From positions 1 to 47,947 of the forward strand of contig CAZTZY010000010.1 of NCBI GenBank assembly GCA_964617765.1: 47,947 nucleotides of DNA, in the 5' to 3' direction. The position numbers and the translations under genes were made by a program. The notes beneath the pieces are model-generated. The model was not told the origin of the DNA and ran no database searches. It worked only from the letters and a program-made list of their open reading frames with translations. Numbering within the stretch: the stretch's first letter is position 1; each line of letters begins with the position of its first letter. Of this stretch, positions 34,390-43,104 are shown piece after piece. The DNA comes from CAZTZY01 sp964617765 (GTDB lineage: Bacteria; Pseudomonadota; Gammaproteobacteria; Pseudomonadales; DT-91).

Positions 34390-35472
34390 ATGTCTGTAGT
34401 TACATTTTCCACAGTAAAAAATGATTTAAGACCCCTTGGCTGTAAACTGAAATCGCAATTGGATGGTACTTGGGCCATTTGTGAACCCAAGGGTACACGT
34501 GTCATAGTGCCTACTTTGGAGGATGTGAACCTCTATATTCTAGGAAAAACAGGGCAAGCAGTAGTTAAGCCCGATACAGCCAAACCACCTGTTGAAGCAA
34601 CACCGGTGGCGATCCCCGTCACTTCAATGAAGATGAAAATCGAAGAGTCACGCTCAAAGCCCAATCCCTTTTTGGATAAACAAGAATCTAGTCCGCCAGC
34701 CAGGCAAGCTACTGTCAATACCGCTGAAAATACCATTGCAATAACTTCGCCAAAGCCCGCGCCAATAACTGCTCCAAAGCCTGTCATTACGCAAAATAAA
34801 CCTGTGGATGTCGAGGTTTCAATAAAAGCCAATTTGCCAATACCCAGCGCAGAGCAAAGAGAACAATGGGATCTGCGGCTACCCACATTAAAAGTTGAAC
34901 TCAAATCTCTGGGTTGCCAGTTAAAATCCCAGCTTGATGGTTCCTGGGCGATTATTCAGCCAAAAGGAGCTCGAGTTGTTGTGCCTACACTGGAAGCGGT
35001 TAAAGAATATTATTTGTCCAAATCATCCGCTGATGTGGCGCAACCCAATTCAATATCAAAAAAAGTTACCCAACCTTTAACGGCAGCTACACTCACTAAT
35101 GTAGCCCCTAATGTTCCAATCCCGGTTGCTACTGACCAAACAAGCGGTCGCCCGATTTCAACATCTTCGCACTCAAATATCTCTGAGCAGCAACAATTAG
35201 CGATTGCTGCAGTAAACAGTTTTATCCGAACCATGAAAGAAAATCGCCTGACTCAAGGCTTGAATTTTTTACATTCTGAAATTGAACCGAATTTGATGAA
35301 ACATGGCTGTCCTGAAGAATTAGTGGAAAAGGCATTCAATTATGCTGAGGCCAAGTTATACAAGGATTGTATGGATAAAGTGCTGATCAAACGCACTTTT
35401 GAAAATCATCTTCAGCAAAATGATGTCATGTATTTTGACATCCAATACGCAAATCTTTTTGCCAGTAAATGA
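34390..35472 (+). CDS. Unrecognised protein with two copies of a ~43-residue domain
   Basis: This 360-residue soluble protein carries two diverged copies of one domain, at about 9-50 and 168-209. They share LGCxLKSQLDGxWAI and PKGxRVxVPTLE. A Pro/Ala/Lys-rich, probably disordered linker separates them, a second such linker follows, and a helical C-terminal domain (about 265-360) ends the protein. I do not recognise the domain; its predicted alternation of short strands ending in VPTLE could be a small beta-rich binding module. It starts 20 nt after the DoxX-like gene with a CGGAG ribosome-binding site, so they are probably one operon. No signal peptide or membrane segment is seen. Confidence 0.75.
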   Translation: MSVVTFSTVKNDLRPLGCKLKSQLDGTWAICEPKGTRVIVPTLEDVNLYILGKTGQAVVKPDTAKPPVEATPVAIPVTSMKMKIEESRSKPNPFLDKQESSPPARQATVNTAENTIAITSPKPAPITAPKPVITQNKPVDVEVSIKANLPIPSAEQREQWDLRLPTLKVELKSLGCQLKSQLDGSWAIIQPKGARVVVPTLEAVKEYYLSKSSADVAQPNSISKKVTQPLTAATLTNVAPNVPIPVATDQTSGRPISTSSHSNISEQQQLAIAAVNSFIRTMKENRLTQGLNFLHSEIEPNLMKHGCPEELVEKAFNYAEAKLYKDCMDKVLIKRTFENHLQQNDVMYFDIQYANLFASK

Positions 35473-35570
35473 TCAATCATCCAGCAAAATAACGTATCAA
35501 TGAGACGGGGTTCTGTCTTTTTTGCTTCAAGTGTTACAATTCGTTTTTTTCGCTGACCCGAATTTTTTTC

Positions 35571-36203
35571 ATGCAGTTTGTTGATCCACAATCCCTTTCC
35601 GAATTACTGGCTTTTTTGCCTTGTGAAACCCCTGATGCCTGGCTTCAGGTGGCTCTGCAACATCAGGATATCTTGCTGTTAAATCACGCTTATCTGGAAA
35701 AATGCGCTGCACGTTCTGCCGTTACCTTGATGTTTCGCTACCCGGAAAAACCGGAATTGCTGGATAAAATGTCACGCCTCGCACGCGAAGAGCTGGTGCA
35801 TTTTGAACAAGTGATTCGACTGTTGAAAAAACGTGGTATGCGTTTTCGCCCTATGAAAGCATCACGCTATGTAGGTCTGCTGAATTCAGCCGTCAGCGTC
35901 AAAGATCCTGAGCGTCTTATCGATTCGCTGATCGTTGGTGCCTATATCGAAGCCCGTTCCTGTGAGCGTTTTAGCAAGCTTGCCCCCCATTTAGATGAGG
36001 AACTCAGCAAGTTTTATGTGTCATTATTAAAATCCGAAGCACGCCACTTTCAGCATTACCTTGAACTGGCTGAAAAATATGCGCCATACCCCATTGCCGA
36101 ACGAGTGGCGTTTTTTGGGGAAATAGAGCGTGAAGCGATACAAAGCGAAGATCCGCAATTCCGTTTCCATAGTGGTGTACCTGTAGAACATTATTCACTT
36201 TAA
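35571..36203 (+). CDS. miaE: tRNA-(ms2io6A)-hydroxylase MiaE
   Basis: MiaE is a non-haem di-iron monooxygenase that hydroxylates the isopentenyl group of ms2i6A37 in tRNAs reading UNN codons. The 210-residue protein has the ferritin-like four-helix pattern with iron ligands in REELVHFEQV, IEARSCERF and SEARHFQHYLEL, and the family MRFRPMKASRY segment. It would act on both tRNA species in this window class (Leu/Ser UNN readers such as tRNA-Ser GGA may lack the A37 modification, so this is not certain). It lies 33 nt upstream of the MoxR gene. Confidence 0.93.
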   Translation: MQFVDPQSLSELLAFLPCETPDAWLQVALQHQDILLLNHAYLEKCAARSAVTLMFRYPEKPELLDKMSRLAREELVHFEQVIRLLKKRGMRFRPMKASRYVGLLNSAVSVKDPERLIDSLIVGAYIEARSCERFSKLAPHLDEELSKFYVSLLKSEARHFQHYLELAEKYAPYPIAERVAFFGEIEREAIQSEDPQFRFHSGVPVEHYSL

Positions 36204-36236
36204 TTGAACAACCGAACAAGACAACGAGGAAATACC

Positions 36237-37082
36237 ATGAGTTTTAAAGGCACTGAACGTTATATAGCTACTGAAGATTTACAGCTGGCGGTGAATGCTG
36301 CTGTTGCATTGCAAAAGCCTTTATTGATCAAGGGTGAGCCCGGCACAGGCAAAACGTTACTGGCAGAGGAATTGGCCATTGGCATGGGCAAGCGCCTGTT
36401 GCAATGGCATATCAAATCGACCACCAAAGCCCAGCAAGGCTTGTATGAATACGATGCCGTATCGCGCTTGCGGGATTCCCAGTTGGGTAATGATAAAGTG
36501 CACGATATTGCCAACTATATTAAAAAAGGTAAATTGTGGGATGCCTTTACGTCAGATGAACAAGTGGTATTGCTGATTGATGAAGTCGACAAGGCCGATA
36601 TTGAATTCCCTAACGATTTGCTGGTAGAGATCGACAAGATGGAATTCCATGTGTATGAAACCGGCGAAGTGGTGAAAGCCAAACATCGCCCGATTATCAT
36701 TATTACCAGTAACAATGAAAAAGAACTGCCCGATGCTTTTTTGCGCCGTTGTTTTTTCCATTACATCAAATTCCCTGATCGCGACACCATGCAGCTGATC
36801 ATTGATGCGCATTATCCCAATATCAAACAAAGTCTGGTGAATGATGCCCTGAATGTGTTTTTTGATATCCGTAATGTGCCTGGGTTAAAGAAAAAGCCGT
36901 CAACATCGGAATTGATCGATTGGCTGAAACTGTTAATGGCCGATGATATTCCTGATGAAATACTGAAAGACCTCGATGGTTCGAAAGCCATTCCTCCGCT
37001 CTACGGTGCGCTGATGAAAAATGAGCAGGATGTGCATTTGCTCGAGCGTCTGGCATTTATGCATCGCCGTACCAATCGTTAA
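36237..37082 (+). CDS. MoxR-family AAA+ ATPase
   Basis: MoxR ATPases act as chaperones that, with a VWA-domain partner, activate or insert metals into target enzymes. The start at 36237 follows an ACGAGGA ribosome-binding site and gives 281 residues. Walker A is GEPGTGKT at 33-40 and Walker B LIDEVDKAD has Asp115 and Glu116. Sensor 1 appears as IIITSNNEKELPDAFLRR with an arginine finger. The downstream VWA gene begins 15 nt later, the standard pairing. It resembles the CoxD-like subgroup in length and motif order. The target enzyme is not encoded nearby. Confidence 0.92.
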   Translation: MSFKGTERYIATEDLQLAVNAAVALQKPLLIKGEPGTGKTLLAEELAIGMGKRLLQWHIKSTTKAQQGLYEYDAVSRLRDSQLGNDKVHDIANYIKKGKLWDAFTSDEQVVLLIDEVDKADIEFPNDLLVEIDKMEFHVYETGEVVKAKHRPIIIITSNNEKELPDAFLRRCFFHYIKFPDRDTMQLIIDAHYPNIKQSLVNDALNVFFDIRNVPGLKKKPSTSELIDWLKLLMADDIPDEILKDLDGSKAIPPLYGALMKNEQDVHLLERLAFMHRRTNR

Positions 37083-37097
37083 CTGCAGGTTAGCCGG

Positions 37098-38273
37098 ATG
37101 TTAATTGATTTCTTTTTTGGCTTAAAAAAAGCAGAGATTCCCGTCACCATTCGGGAATTGCTCGATTTGATTGAAGCCTTGAAAAGTGGTGTTATATTTT
37201 CCAGTATTGATGATTTTTACATTCTTAGTCGCGCCATCATGGTGAAGGATGAAAAATACTACGATAAGTTTGATCGGGCTTTTGGTGCGTATTTCAAGGA
37301 TATCCAGAGCTTCGATGACCTGCTCGAAAAACTGATTCCCGAAGAATGGCTACGAAAGGAACTTGAAAAGGCGCTCTCGGAAGAAGATAAAGCCAAACTT
37401 CAATCGTTAGGTAGTCTGGAAAAACTTATCGAGGAATTCAAGAAGCGCCTTGAAGAGCAAAAGGAAAAACATGAAGGTGGCAATAAATGGATAGGCACGG
37501 GCGGCACATCACCGTTTGGGCAAGAAGGATATCATCCCGAAGGTGTCAGGGTAGGGCCGAATGGCAAAAACAAGAAAGCCGCCAAAGTGTGGGATCAGCG
37601 CGAATTCAAGGATCTTGATGATTCTGTTGCGGTGGGATCACGTAATATCTCTGTGGCATTAAGGCGCTTGCGTAAATTTGCTCGCACTGGCGCGCATGAT
37701 GAACTTGATTTGCCAGATACTATTTCTTCAACGGCAAAAAATGCCGGATACCTCGATATAAAGATGCGCCCCGAGCGTCATAATGCAGTAAAAGTATTGT
37801 TGTTTTTTGACGTTGGCGGCTCAATGGATCCGTTTGTGCGCTTGTGCGAAGAATTATTCAGTGCTGCCAAATCTGAATTTAAACATCTTGAGTATTTTTA
37901 TTTTCACAACTTCATCTATGAAACTGTTTGGCAAAATGGTTATCGTCGCCACAGTGAGGGCATCAAAATTGATGACATTATCCATAAATATGCCAAGGAT
38001 TATAAAGTGATATTTATTGGTGATGCCTCCATGTCGCCTTATGAAATTGTTTCGGCAGGTGGCAGTGTTGAACACTGGAATGATGAGCCAGGACGTTACT
38101 GGTTCGAAAAGCTCAAAAAAACCTTTGATAAAATGGTGTGGTTGAATCCTGTTCCACAACAGCAATGGCACTATACGCAATCTATCGAGATCTGCGAAAA
38201 GCTGGTTGGCAACAAAATGTACCCACTGACTATTGAAGGCCTTGAATCAGCAATGGCCTATTTGAGCAAATAG
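37098..38273 (+). CDS. VWA-domain protein, CoxE-like MoxR partner
   Basis: The 391-residue protein has an N-terminal helical region (FFFGLKKAEIPVTIRELLDL), a charged coiled-coil-like stretch (about 85-125), and a C-terminal von Willebrand A domain. The metal-ion-dependent adhesion site reads DVGGS with Asp238 and Ser242, with later supporting residues in GDASMSP. No signal peptide is present, so it is cytoplasmic, as expected for a partner of the MoxR ATPase encoded just upstream. The pair probably remodels an unknown protein complex. Confidence 0.9.
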   Translation: MLIDFFFGLKKAEIPVTIRELLDLIEALKSGVIFSSIDDFYILSRAIMVKDEKYYDKFDRAFGAYFKDIQSFDDLLEKLIPEEWLRKELEKALSEEDKAKLQSLGSLEKLIEEFKKRLEEQKEKHEGGNKWIGTGGTSPFGQEGYHPEGVRVGPNGKNKKAAKVWDQREFKDLDDSVAVGSRNISVALRRLRKFARTGAHDELDLPDTISSTAKNAGYLDIKMRPERHNAVKVLLFFDVGGSMDPFVRLCEELFSAAKSEFKHLEYFYFHNFIYETVWQNGYRRHSEGIKIDDIIHKYAKDYKVIFIGDASMSPYEIVSAGGSVEHWNDEPGRYWFEKLKKTFDKMVWLNPVPQQQWHYTQSIEICEKLVGNKMYPLTIEGLESAMAYLSK

Positions 38274-38384
38274 TATTCCATGTACAAAGATGTTCCTGTT
38301 TTAAAGACAATTACGGTAAGATCAATAAAAGCCTGTTAGGTAAGGTTCTTTTGGATACTTCAAAAACAGGAATTGGCAACATCT

Positions 38385-39512
38385 ATGGATCTACGAAGAA
38401 TATCAAAGGGAAATCGGCGATGGCCATTATGCTTATGCATAATGATCACCGTATTTCCTATGTCAGCTTTCCCGACTGAAAAAACATCTGAATGTTTGCC
38501 GACCTGTGATAAAGAAAATAGCTCATTTGATCCGCAATATTTCCGGCAGGATAAACTGGCTGTTTCGATTTACCTCGATAATGATTTGTTCTTGAAAAAT
38601 TATGAAGATGATGATTATACCGCGGGTATCGCTGTCGCTTTTTCGGGTTCATTTGCAGAGACACACCTTTCATTCATCAATTCCGGATTGTCATTCATCA
38701 ATGATACGTTTGGAGCCTCGCATCTTTTTGAGAAAAGTGATCTTGCATTACACACCTATGAAGTAGGGATGGCATTATTTACACCGGAAAATCTAGAAGT
38801 AAAAAAACCGATAATTAATGATCGACCGTATGCCAGCTTGCTTTATATTTCCAATCCCCAACAACATTTGTTCGAGCATGATAGAAAATCATGGATGACT
38901 ACACTGTCCATAGGTGTGATCGGTTTGCCTGCAGTGAGTTCACTGCAAAATTCCATTCATCGTGCAGTACACACCGACATTGCCGAAGGTTGGGATAATC
39001 AGATATCCAACGGTGGTGAACTCTCCTTTAAATATTCATTAGTCAGGCAGCAATATCATCGGGTGGATAGTGAGCATCTGCAGTTCACTACCGCAGTGGG
39101 TATGAGTGTTGGTTATATAACGGAAGCCTTCTATGGTACCAGTTTTCGAGTTGGTCTTTTACGTAGGCCATGGTGGAACTTTAACGTATATACCAGTAAT
39201 TACGGTGAAAAATCCAACGTCACGATAGCGACAGCACAGTTTTTTGATGAGGTTTATTTCGTTACCGGCGCTAATATAAAACTGCGTGCTTATAATAGCT
39301 TTTTACAAGGTCAATTCCGTGACAGCAAAGTGACTTACACAGCAAGCGAGGTTGAGCCAATAGTTTATGAAGGCTGGTTTGGCGTGGGTTCCGAACTTTC
39401 ATCCGGTTGGCGTATAAGTTATATCGTTAGGATGCAATCCAGTGAAGTGAAAGTCGGTCAATCCAATGATAATTTCAATTATGGTGAATTAACTGCCAGT
39501 TACTCATTTTAA
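38385..39512 (+). CDS. LpxR-family outer-membrane lipid A deacylase-like protein
   Basis: The 375-residue protein begins with a basic region and a signal-like hydrophobic stretch (about 16-32, WPLCLCIMITVFPMSAF). It continues as an amphipathic beta-strand protein ending in a C-terminal Phe (TASYSF), typical of outer-membrane barrels. Family features of LpxR (DUF2219) are present: YLDNDLFLKNYEDDDYTAGI near the N-terminus and NDRPYASLLYISN. LpxR removes the 3'-acyloxyacyl chain of lipid A with calcium. A TTG start at 38373 is possible but less likely. The two-Cys CLPTC segment after the signal is unusual. Confidence 0.83.
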   Translation: MDLRRISKGNRRWPLCLCIMITVFPMSAFPTEKTSECLPTCDKENSSFDPQYFRQDKLAVSIYLDNDLFLKNYEDDDYTAGIAVAFSGSFAETHLSFINSGLSFINDTFGASHLFEKSDLALHTYEVGMALFTPENLEVKKPIINDRPYASLLYISNPQQHLFEHDRKSWMTTLSIGVIGLPAVSSLQNSIHRAVHTDIAEGWDNQISNGGELSFKYSLVRQQYHRVDSEHLQFTTAVGMSVGYITEAFYGTSFRVGLLRRPWWNFNVYTSNYGEKSNVTIATAQFFDEVYFVTGANIKLRAYNSFLQGQFRDSKVTYTASEVEPIVYEGWFGVGSELSSGWRISYIVRMQSSEVKVGQSNDNFNYGELTASYSF

Positions 39513-39617
39513 GACTATAAAAACAGATTTTACGTTGGAATTATGGTCGGTCAGGTAGTAATTGAACCCATTACAGGAATATTAAGGGGTTTTTCTTTAA
39601 ATTCCTGATAACTCGCA

Positions 39618-39646
39618 TTGACAGCGCCGGCAACTGTAATTAAAGT
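39618..39646 (+). promoter_or_regulatory. Promoter of tRNA-Leu
   Basis: A consensus -35 box TTGACA (39618-39623) is followed after 17 bp by TAAAGT (39641-39646) and a GC-rich discriminator GCGCCC, the type that gives stringent control of stable RNA. A perfect palindrome GACGTTTAAACGTC lies at 39659-39672 in the leader, just before the tRNA. Confidence 0.75.
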
Positions 39647-39686
39647 GCGCCCTCTACAGACGTTTAAACGTCAGCTTTGTTGTAGT

Positions 39687-39771
39687 GCCCAAATGGCGGA
39701 ATGGTAGACGCGCTAGCTTCAGGTGTTAGTGACTTATGGTCGTGGAGGTTCAAGTCCTCTTTTGGGCACCA
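39687..39771 (+). tRNA. tRNA-Leu(CAG)
   Basis: This 85-nt class II tRNA has encoded CCA. The acceptor arm is GCCCAAA/TTTGGGC, the anticodon stem is CTAGC/GTTAG with loop TTCAGGT giving anticodon CAG, a variable arm is present, and the T-loop is TTCAAGT. It reads CUG codons. No strong terminator follows it. Confidence 0.95.
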
Positions 39772-39946
39772 ATTCTTTAATAAAATCAATATGTTGCAAT
39801 TGCCATTTTAAGCGTATCCTAAGCTCGCCTATGTGCATTTTTTAGATCGGGGTTTTATTGGGCAAGATATTGTGATGTTTTTTATGATTTACCCTGAAAA
39901 TTTCCGAATAATAATCACACAGATCGATTGAATAAGGTTGATAGCC

Positions 39947-40363
39947 ATGAAAAATACAATGTATGAAAAAGTCAGTAATTTAGCCCACGATTTAATCGCT
40001 ATGGCTGATGCCGATAATGTCGAGGGTTTTGATCAACTGTATAAAGAATTGCAGTTAATCTGCACACAGAATGCATCGGGCGCCAATGATCATCCCGTGC
40101 AATGGGAAACACTGGCTGATTTCACCCAGGATATTGATGAGGCAATAGCCTTGTATAAAAAAGCCTTGGCTGTTGCCGAGCAACTTAATGAACACCAATA
40201 TTCAGCATCCATTCATTACGCTTTGGCAGATCGTTATAGCGATATGGATGATAAAAAAGCCGCTATCGATCATGCCAACAAGGCTAAAGTGCTTGCTGCA
40301 AAACTGGATGATGTCGTGCTCAAAAATGAAATTGATTCATTATTGTTATTTCTGGCCGATTGA
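39947..40363 (+). CDS. Small TPR-like helical protein, unrecognised
   Basis: The 138-residue protein starts at 39947 with AAGG 9 nt upstream. It is predicted all-helical; residues from about 64 on (DIDEAIALYKKALAVAEQLNEHQYSA, then ASIHYALADRYSDMDDKKAAIDHANKA) look like two tetratricopeptide-type helical hairpins. There is no signal peptide. It is monocistronic, between tRNA-Leu and a bidirectional terminator. A protein-interaction role is likely from the fold; the partner is unknown. Confidence 0.75.
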   Translation: MKNTMYEKVSNLAHDLIAMADADNVEGFDQLYKELQLICTQNASGANDHPVQWETLADFTQDIDEAIALYKKALAVAEQLNEHQYSASIHYALADRYSDMDDKKAAIDHANKAKVLAAKLDDVVLKNEIDSLLLFLAD

Positions 40364-40416
40364 GAGAGCGAAGTAAAAGGTCAGCGCAGATTGTTACAGC
40401 AGCGTATCACGCATAT

Positions 40417-40446
40417 AAAAAGGGCAGTCAACAGACTGCCCTTTTT
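40417..40446. terminator. Bidirectional intrinsic terminator
   Basis: The stem AAGGGCAGTC/GACTGCCCTT with a 4-nt loop is flanked by A and T runs. It serves the TPR-like gene on the plus strand and the HbpS-like gene on the minus strand. Confidence 0.9.
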
Positions 40447-40476
40447 ATTGGTGAAAATTTATGCCTTATTTATAGA

Positions 40477-41247
40477 TCAAGGTTTACGTCTTGGGCGGTT
40501 GATGGGTGATGGACGGCTTGGACGCGTTTTGAAAAAGCGGTCAGATACCTCACGCGCCTTGTCAGTGCATTCAGGATGAGCCCACTCAACATCGTCATAC
40601 ACGATATTGTCATTGGTCAGGTGCATCTTGCCGCGAATTTCGGCAACTCCGGCAGGTACATAATCGAGTCCCATAGCGGCACGCATTTTCCATGCAATAT
40701 TATGGTCAGCGCAGGAAGTATCGCCGCTAACTCCCAACGCGCCCAATAGCTTGCCGGTTTCATCATACAAGGCCAAGCCGCCACCAAACACATTGATTCC
40801 GCCAATTTTCTTGCCAATCATGAAGTCTTTAGCTGTGCCGTAATCAACGCTATTTCCACCATAGGCAACAGTGACGTCAATCGGGTTCGAATCTTTTAAT
40901 CCGAAGAGAGTGCCACCGGGTTGTACCGCTGCGTATAAATTGGCTGAAGATAAAGCAAAGTCAGGCAAGCTGAATGCGTTAGCGGTATTGGCTTTCTGGG
41001 CAGAAATCACCCGGCTGCCTGGCCATTGATCGCCGCGATCCTTTCCGGAAAATACTACTGCACGTACCACGCCATCGCGATCAACTACGGTCGCCCACAT
41101 ATCAGTTTCAAAACCGCCATTATCTGACCCAACTGCAGATTTCAGCTGGGCACGCAATGAATCAGGTGAAGGCAGTGCGCCAGCCGCAGCTGTGATGGGC
41201 AAGGCCATTGCAGCTCCCAGGGCTGCCAGCAAGCAAAGTTTTTTCAT
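40477..41247 (-). CDS. Secreted GlcG/HbpS-family (putative haem-binding) protein
   Basis: The 256-residue precursor has an N-terminal signal peptide (about 1-22, ALPITAAAG). A GlcG/HbpS domain (DUF336) follows, with VVDRDGVVRAVVFSGKDRG, ANLYAAVQPGGTLFGL, and the signature IGGINVFGGGLALYDETGKLLGALGVSGDTSCADH. HbpS of Streptomyces binds and degrades haem; many homologues are of unknown function. The C-terminus is an unusual Arg/Pro-rich tail. It lies 73 nt after the EBP-like gene on the same strand and would share its operator-controlled promoter. A haem-handling role would fit co-regulation with the haem enzyme CYP51 (inference). Confidence 0.8.
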   Translation of the reverse strand: MKKLCLLAALGAAMALPITAAAGALPSPDSLRAQLKSAVGSDNGGFETDMWATVVDRDGVVRAVVFSGKDRGDQWPGSRVISAQKANTANAFSLPDFALSSANLYAAVQPGGTLFGLKDSNPIDVTVAYGGNSVDYGTAKDFMIGKKIGGINVFGGGLALYDETGKLLGALGVSGDTSCADHNIAWKMRAAMGLDYVPAGVAEIRGKMHLTNDNIVYDDVEWAHPECTDKAREVSDRFFKTRPSRPSPINRPRRKP

Positions 41248-41320
41248 GGGTCGTCTCCTAGTTGTATAAGTTATTAAGTACTTTTCAAGCGTTAAACAAA
41301 CGTTAGTGTTATAACTGTGG

Positions 41321-42064
41321 TCAATCTTTTATAACTCCATACAGTCGTGGCAATGCCTTGGTACCCCAGGTGAATACGAAAAATGGCATAATCAACCAGG
41401 GGCTGTTTGAGAGTATAAATTTTGCCACAAAGTTATTCGGGTTATTCACATCCACACTGGGGAAACCATGGAATGCTTCAAGTGAATAATATTGAATTGT
41501 AGGTGCGATATGCATGCCGGCACAGAACATCAACATATACACAGCGGTAGTGCTGGTACGTTTCGATTTGTACCAGATCCACAACGCAACAGCGGCAATG
41601 GCGGCATTGGTGCAAGCCCAGGCTTCAGCGAACAATACATGCATTTCAACATACAAGTAGCGGATATCACCCCCTTCAATATAAGACCACCAGGGGAAAG
41701 CCCACACTTGGTCTTCGGCATAGGCGAGATCTTCATAACCAAAAACCCATGGAATTTCATAAGTCAGGGCAATCAATATATAAAGCCATACCCATATTTC
41801 GATCATGAATTGCAGGCGCTGGTAATTGGTGTGTTTGGCGAGGGAAGGCAGGCGCATCCAGGGCGTCAGCAGTAATCCGTAAACGGCAAAGTCAAAGGCC
41901 CAGAAACTGACATAAGCCATTTTCTCCAGATCAACACCATAAACATAGTGAGCTACACCGCCACAAAAACTGACGATCTGGATGACCTGTATAAAGAAAA
42001 AGATCAATAACGATACTTCGCTATTAATCAGCGGAACATGGCGGTAAATCCACTGCGCAGACAT
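41321..42064 (-). CDS. Emopamil-binding-protein-like (EXPERA) membrane protein, putative sterol isomerase homologue
   Basis: The 247-residue integral membrane protein has about five or six helices and aligns with human EBP (sterol delta8-delta7 isomerase) as I recall its sequence. ExxxVxxYEDL is shared without gaps (Glu103 here, Glu80 in EBP). GDxRY is shared (132-136), with a second Glu exactly 15 residues after its Gly in both (Glu147; Glu122 in EBP). NxxW in the last helix is shared (Asn220, Trp223; Asn193, Trp196). EBP His76 is replaced by Ala99 and Thr125 by Ala150, so chemistry may differ. EXPERA proteins are rare in bacteria. The promoter upstream is overlapped by the inverted repeat also found before CYP51. 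It is probably co-transcribed with the HbpS-like gene. Confidence 0.75.
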   Translation of the reverse strand: MSAQWIYRHVPLINSEVSLLIFFFIQVIQIVSFCGGVAHYVYGVDLEKMAYVSFWAFDFAVYGLLLTPWMRLPSLAKHTNYQRLQFMIEIWVWLYILIALTYEIPWVFGYEDLAYAEDQVWAFPWWSYIEGGDIRYLYVEMHVLFAEAWACTNAAIAAVALWIWYKSKRTSTTAVYMLMFCAGMHIAPTIQYYSLEAFHGFPSVDVNNPNNFVAKFILSNSPWLIMPFFVFTWGTKALPRLYGVIKD

Positions 42065-42230
42065 ATTGGCCCCTGTTTAATCTGGTTAAAAGATTGTGCT
42101 GTCAGCTTTTGCTGTCATTCATCACGGGTTAAGGCAACGCTAAACCGTGTCTGTCATTATTATTAAAGTGCTTAATGTTCCAGGTTTTGCAGGGCTAGAT
42201 TGGGTAAAAGCTAGCACGGGACACATTACA

Positions 42231-42259
42231 ACTTTACAATTAGTATAAAAGCGTAAAGT
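42231..42259. promoter_or_regulatory. Shared operator, copy A (EBP-like gene)
   Basis: A perfect inverted repeat ACTTTAC-N15-GTAAAGT, with half-site centres 22 bp apart, that is, two helical turns. It is preceded by TTACA and followed within a few bases by TAAAGTCAACG, both also found at copy B. It overlaps the -10 box of the EBP-like gene's promoter, as expected for a repressor site. Confidence 0.75.
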
Positions 42260-42269
42260 ATAAAGTCAA
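42242..42269 (-). promoter_or_regulatory. Promoter of the EBP-like gene
   Basis: On the minus strand TTGACT (42264-42269) and TATACT (42242-42247) are spaced by 16 bp. The inverted repeat at 42231-42259 covers the -10 region and spacer. Confidence 0.65.
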
Positions 42270-42436
42270 CGAATGTTTACATTAAATTGTAAAGGTGGGT
42301 TTGTTAATGGTGGGGGAGGGTTGGTTAAGGAAAGATATTTACTGCTGGTATTGCTGGATTATTATTAGTGAGTGTTTGTTAGTATCTCGCCTTGGCGGCA
42401 ATCCAGTAAGAGCAGCGAACGTGGTTGAAAATCTTG

Positions 42437-43048
42437 TTAGCTGCTGCGTTTAAGATGCGGTCTGATCTCTTTTTCAATTTCTAAAATTGCATTTGATATT
42501 TTATTGCTTAATTCATTATCTTTACGGTCTGCCCATATGTCAGATTTTACGGATTTAGCATATTGTGCATCCGATTGGAAATCTTCACCTCTATTTGCTT
42601 TGTCGCTGACGAATGATTCCATTGATACTTGCAGGTTTCTAACGCATTGTTTTAATTCGCCTGTTTTTAAGCGAATTGAGTTTCCCCAAAGAGCTTCTGC
42701 CTCTAGTGCTTGAGATTCAAACTCTTGCATAGACTCTGCTAATGGCTTCCACCGGTTTTGAAAAATATATGCCCAAGCAGTAGCTTCAATTTCAGAAGTT
42801 CTGTCATTGAAATTTGTAGGGTAGTCTTTAGGAAACTCTTGGGCATCTGTCCACGGAGAGCGGGCATAACGCAATTCGTCTCTAAGTTTGTATGTTGCTC
42901 TAATTAAAGCTCTACCTACTTCAAAGTTAGCCTTTCCCTTAAGTTCTCTGCTCCAATTCTTTAGGCCAAATACAGCGACGGTAGCCGTTGTAATTGCAGC
43001 AATAGCGAGAGAAAAATCTTTTATCATTGACATTATTTCAGGACACAT
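42437..43048 (-). CDS. Hypothetical protein with one N-terminal membrane helix
   Basis: The 203-residue protein has one hydrophobic helix (about 11-28, DFSLAIAAITTATVAVFG) followed by a basic patch and a predicted helical cytoplasmic domain rich in Trp, Glu and Lys. An AGGAATAGG ribosome-binding site precedes the ATG at 43048. I do not recognise the family, although similar single-helix proteins occur in genomic islands. It sits next to higBA with the same orientation and separates the EBP-like gene from the GH17 operon, so it may belong to the same inserted cassette. Confidence 0.65.
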   Translation of the reverse strand: MCPEIMSMIKDFSLAIAAITTATVAVFGLKNWSRELKGKANFEVGRALIRATYKLRDELRYARSPWTDAQEFPKDYPTNFNDRTSEIEATAWAYIFQNRWKPLAESMQEFESQALEAEALWGNSIRLKTGELKQCVRNLQVSMESFVSDKANRGEDFQSDAQYAKSVKSDIWADRKDNELSNKISNAILEIEKEIRPHLKRSS

Positions 43049-43104
43049 TTACCTATTCCTATAAAGCTAACAGTATGTCTAATTACAGTCATACTGAACT
43101 ATTG

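Larger units (their letters stand above)
42065..42436. other. 372-nt regulatory gap
   Basis: No gene is visible. The left part is the ~170-nt leader of the EBP-like gene. Positions 42231-42293 hold its promoter, the inverted repeat shared with CYP51, and a second imperfect palindrome (TTTAC-N8-GTAAA, 42276-42293). The right third (about 42300-42436) lies downstream of the hypothetical gene at 42437 and shows nothing I can assign. Confidence 0.6.

Noticed and set aside
39772..39946. Integration (att) scar next to tRNA-Leu
   Set aside because: I saw no repeat of the tRNA 3' end downstream and no integrase gene in the window.
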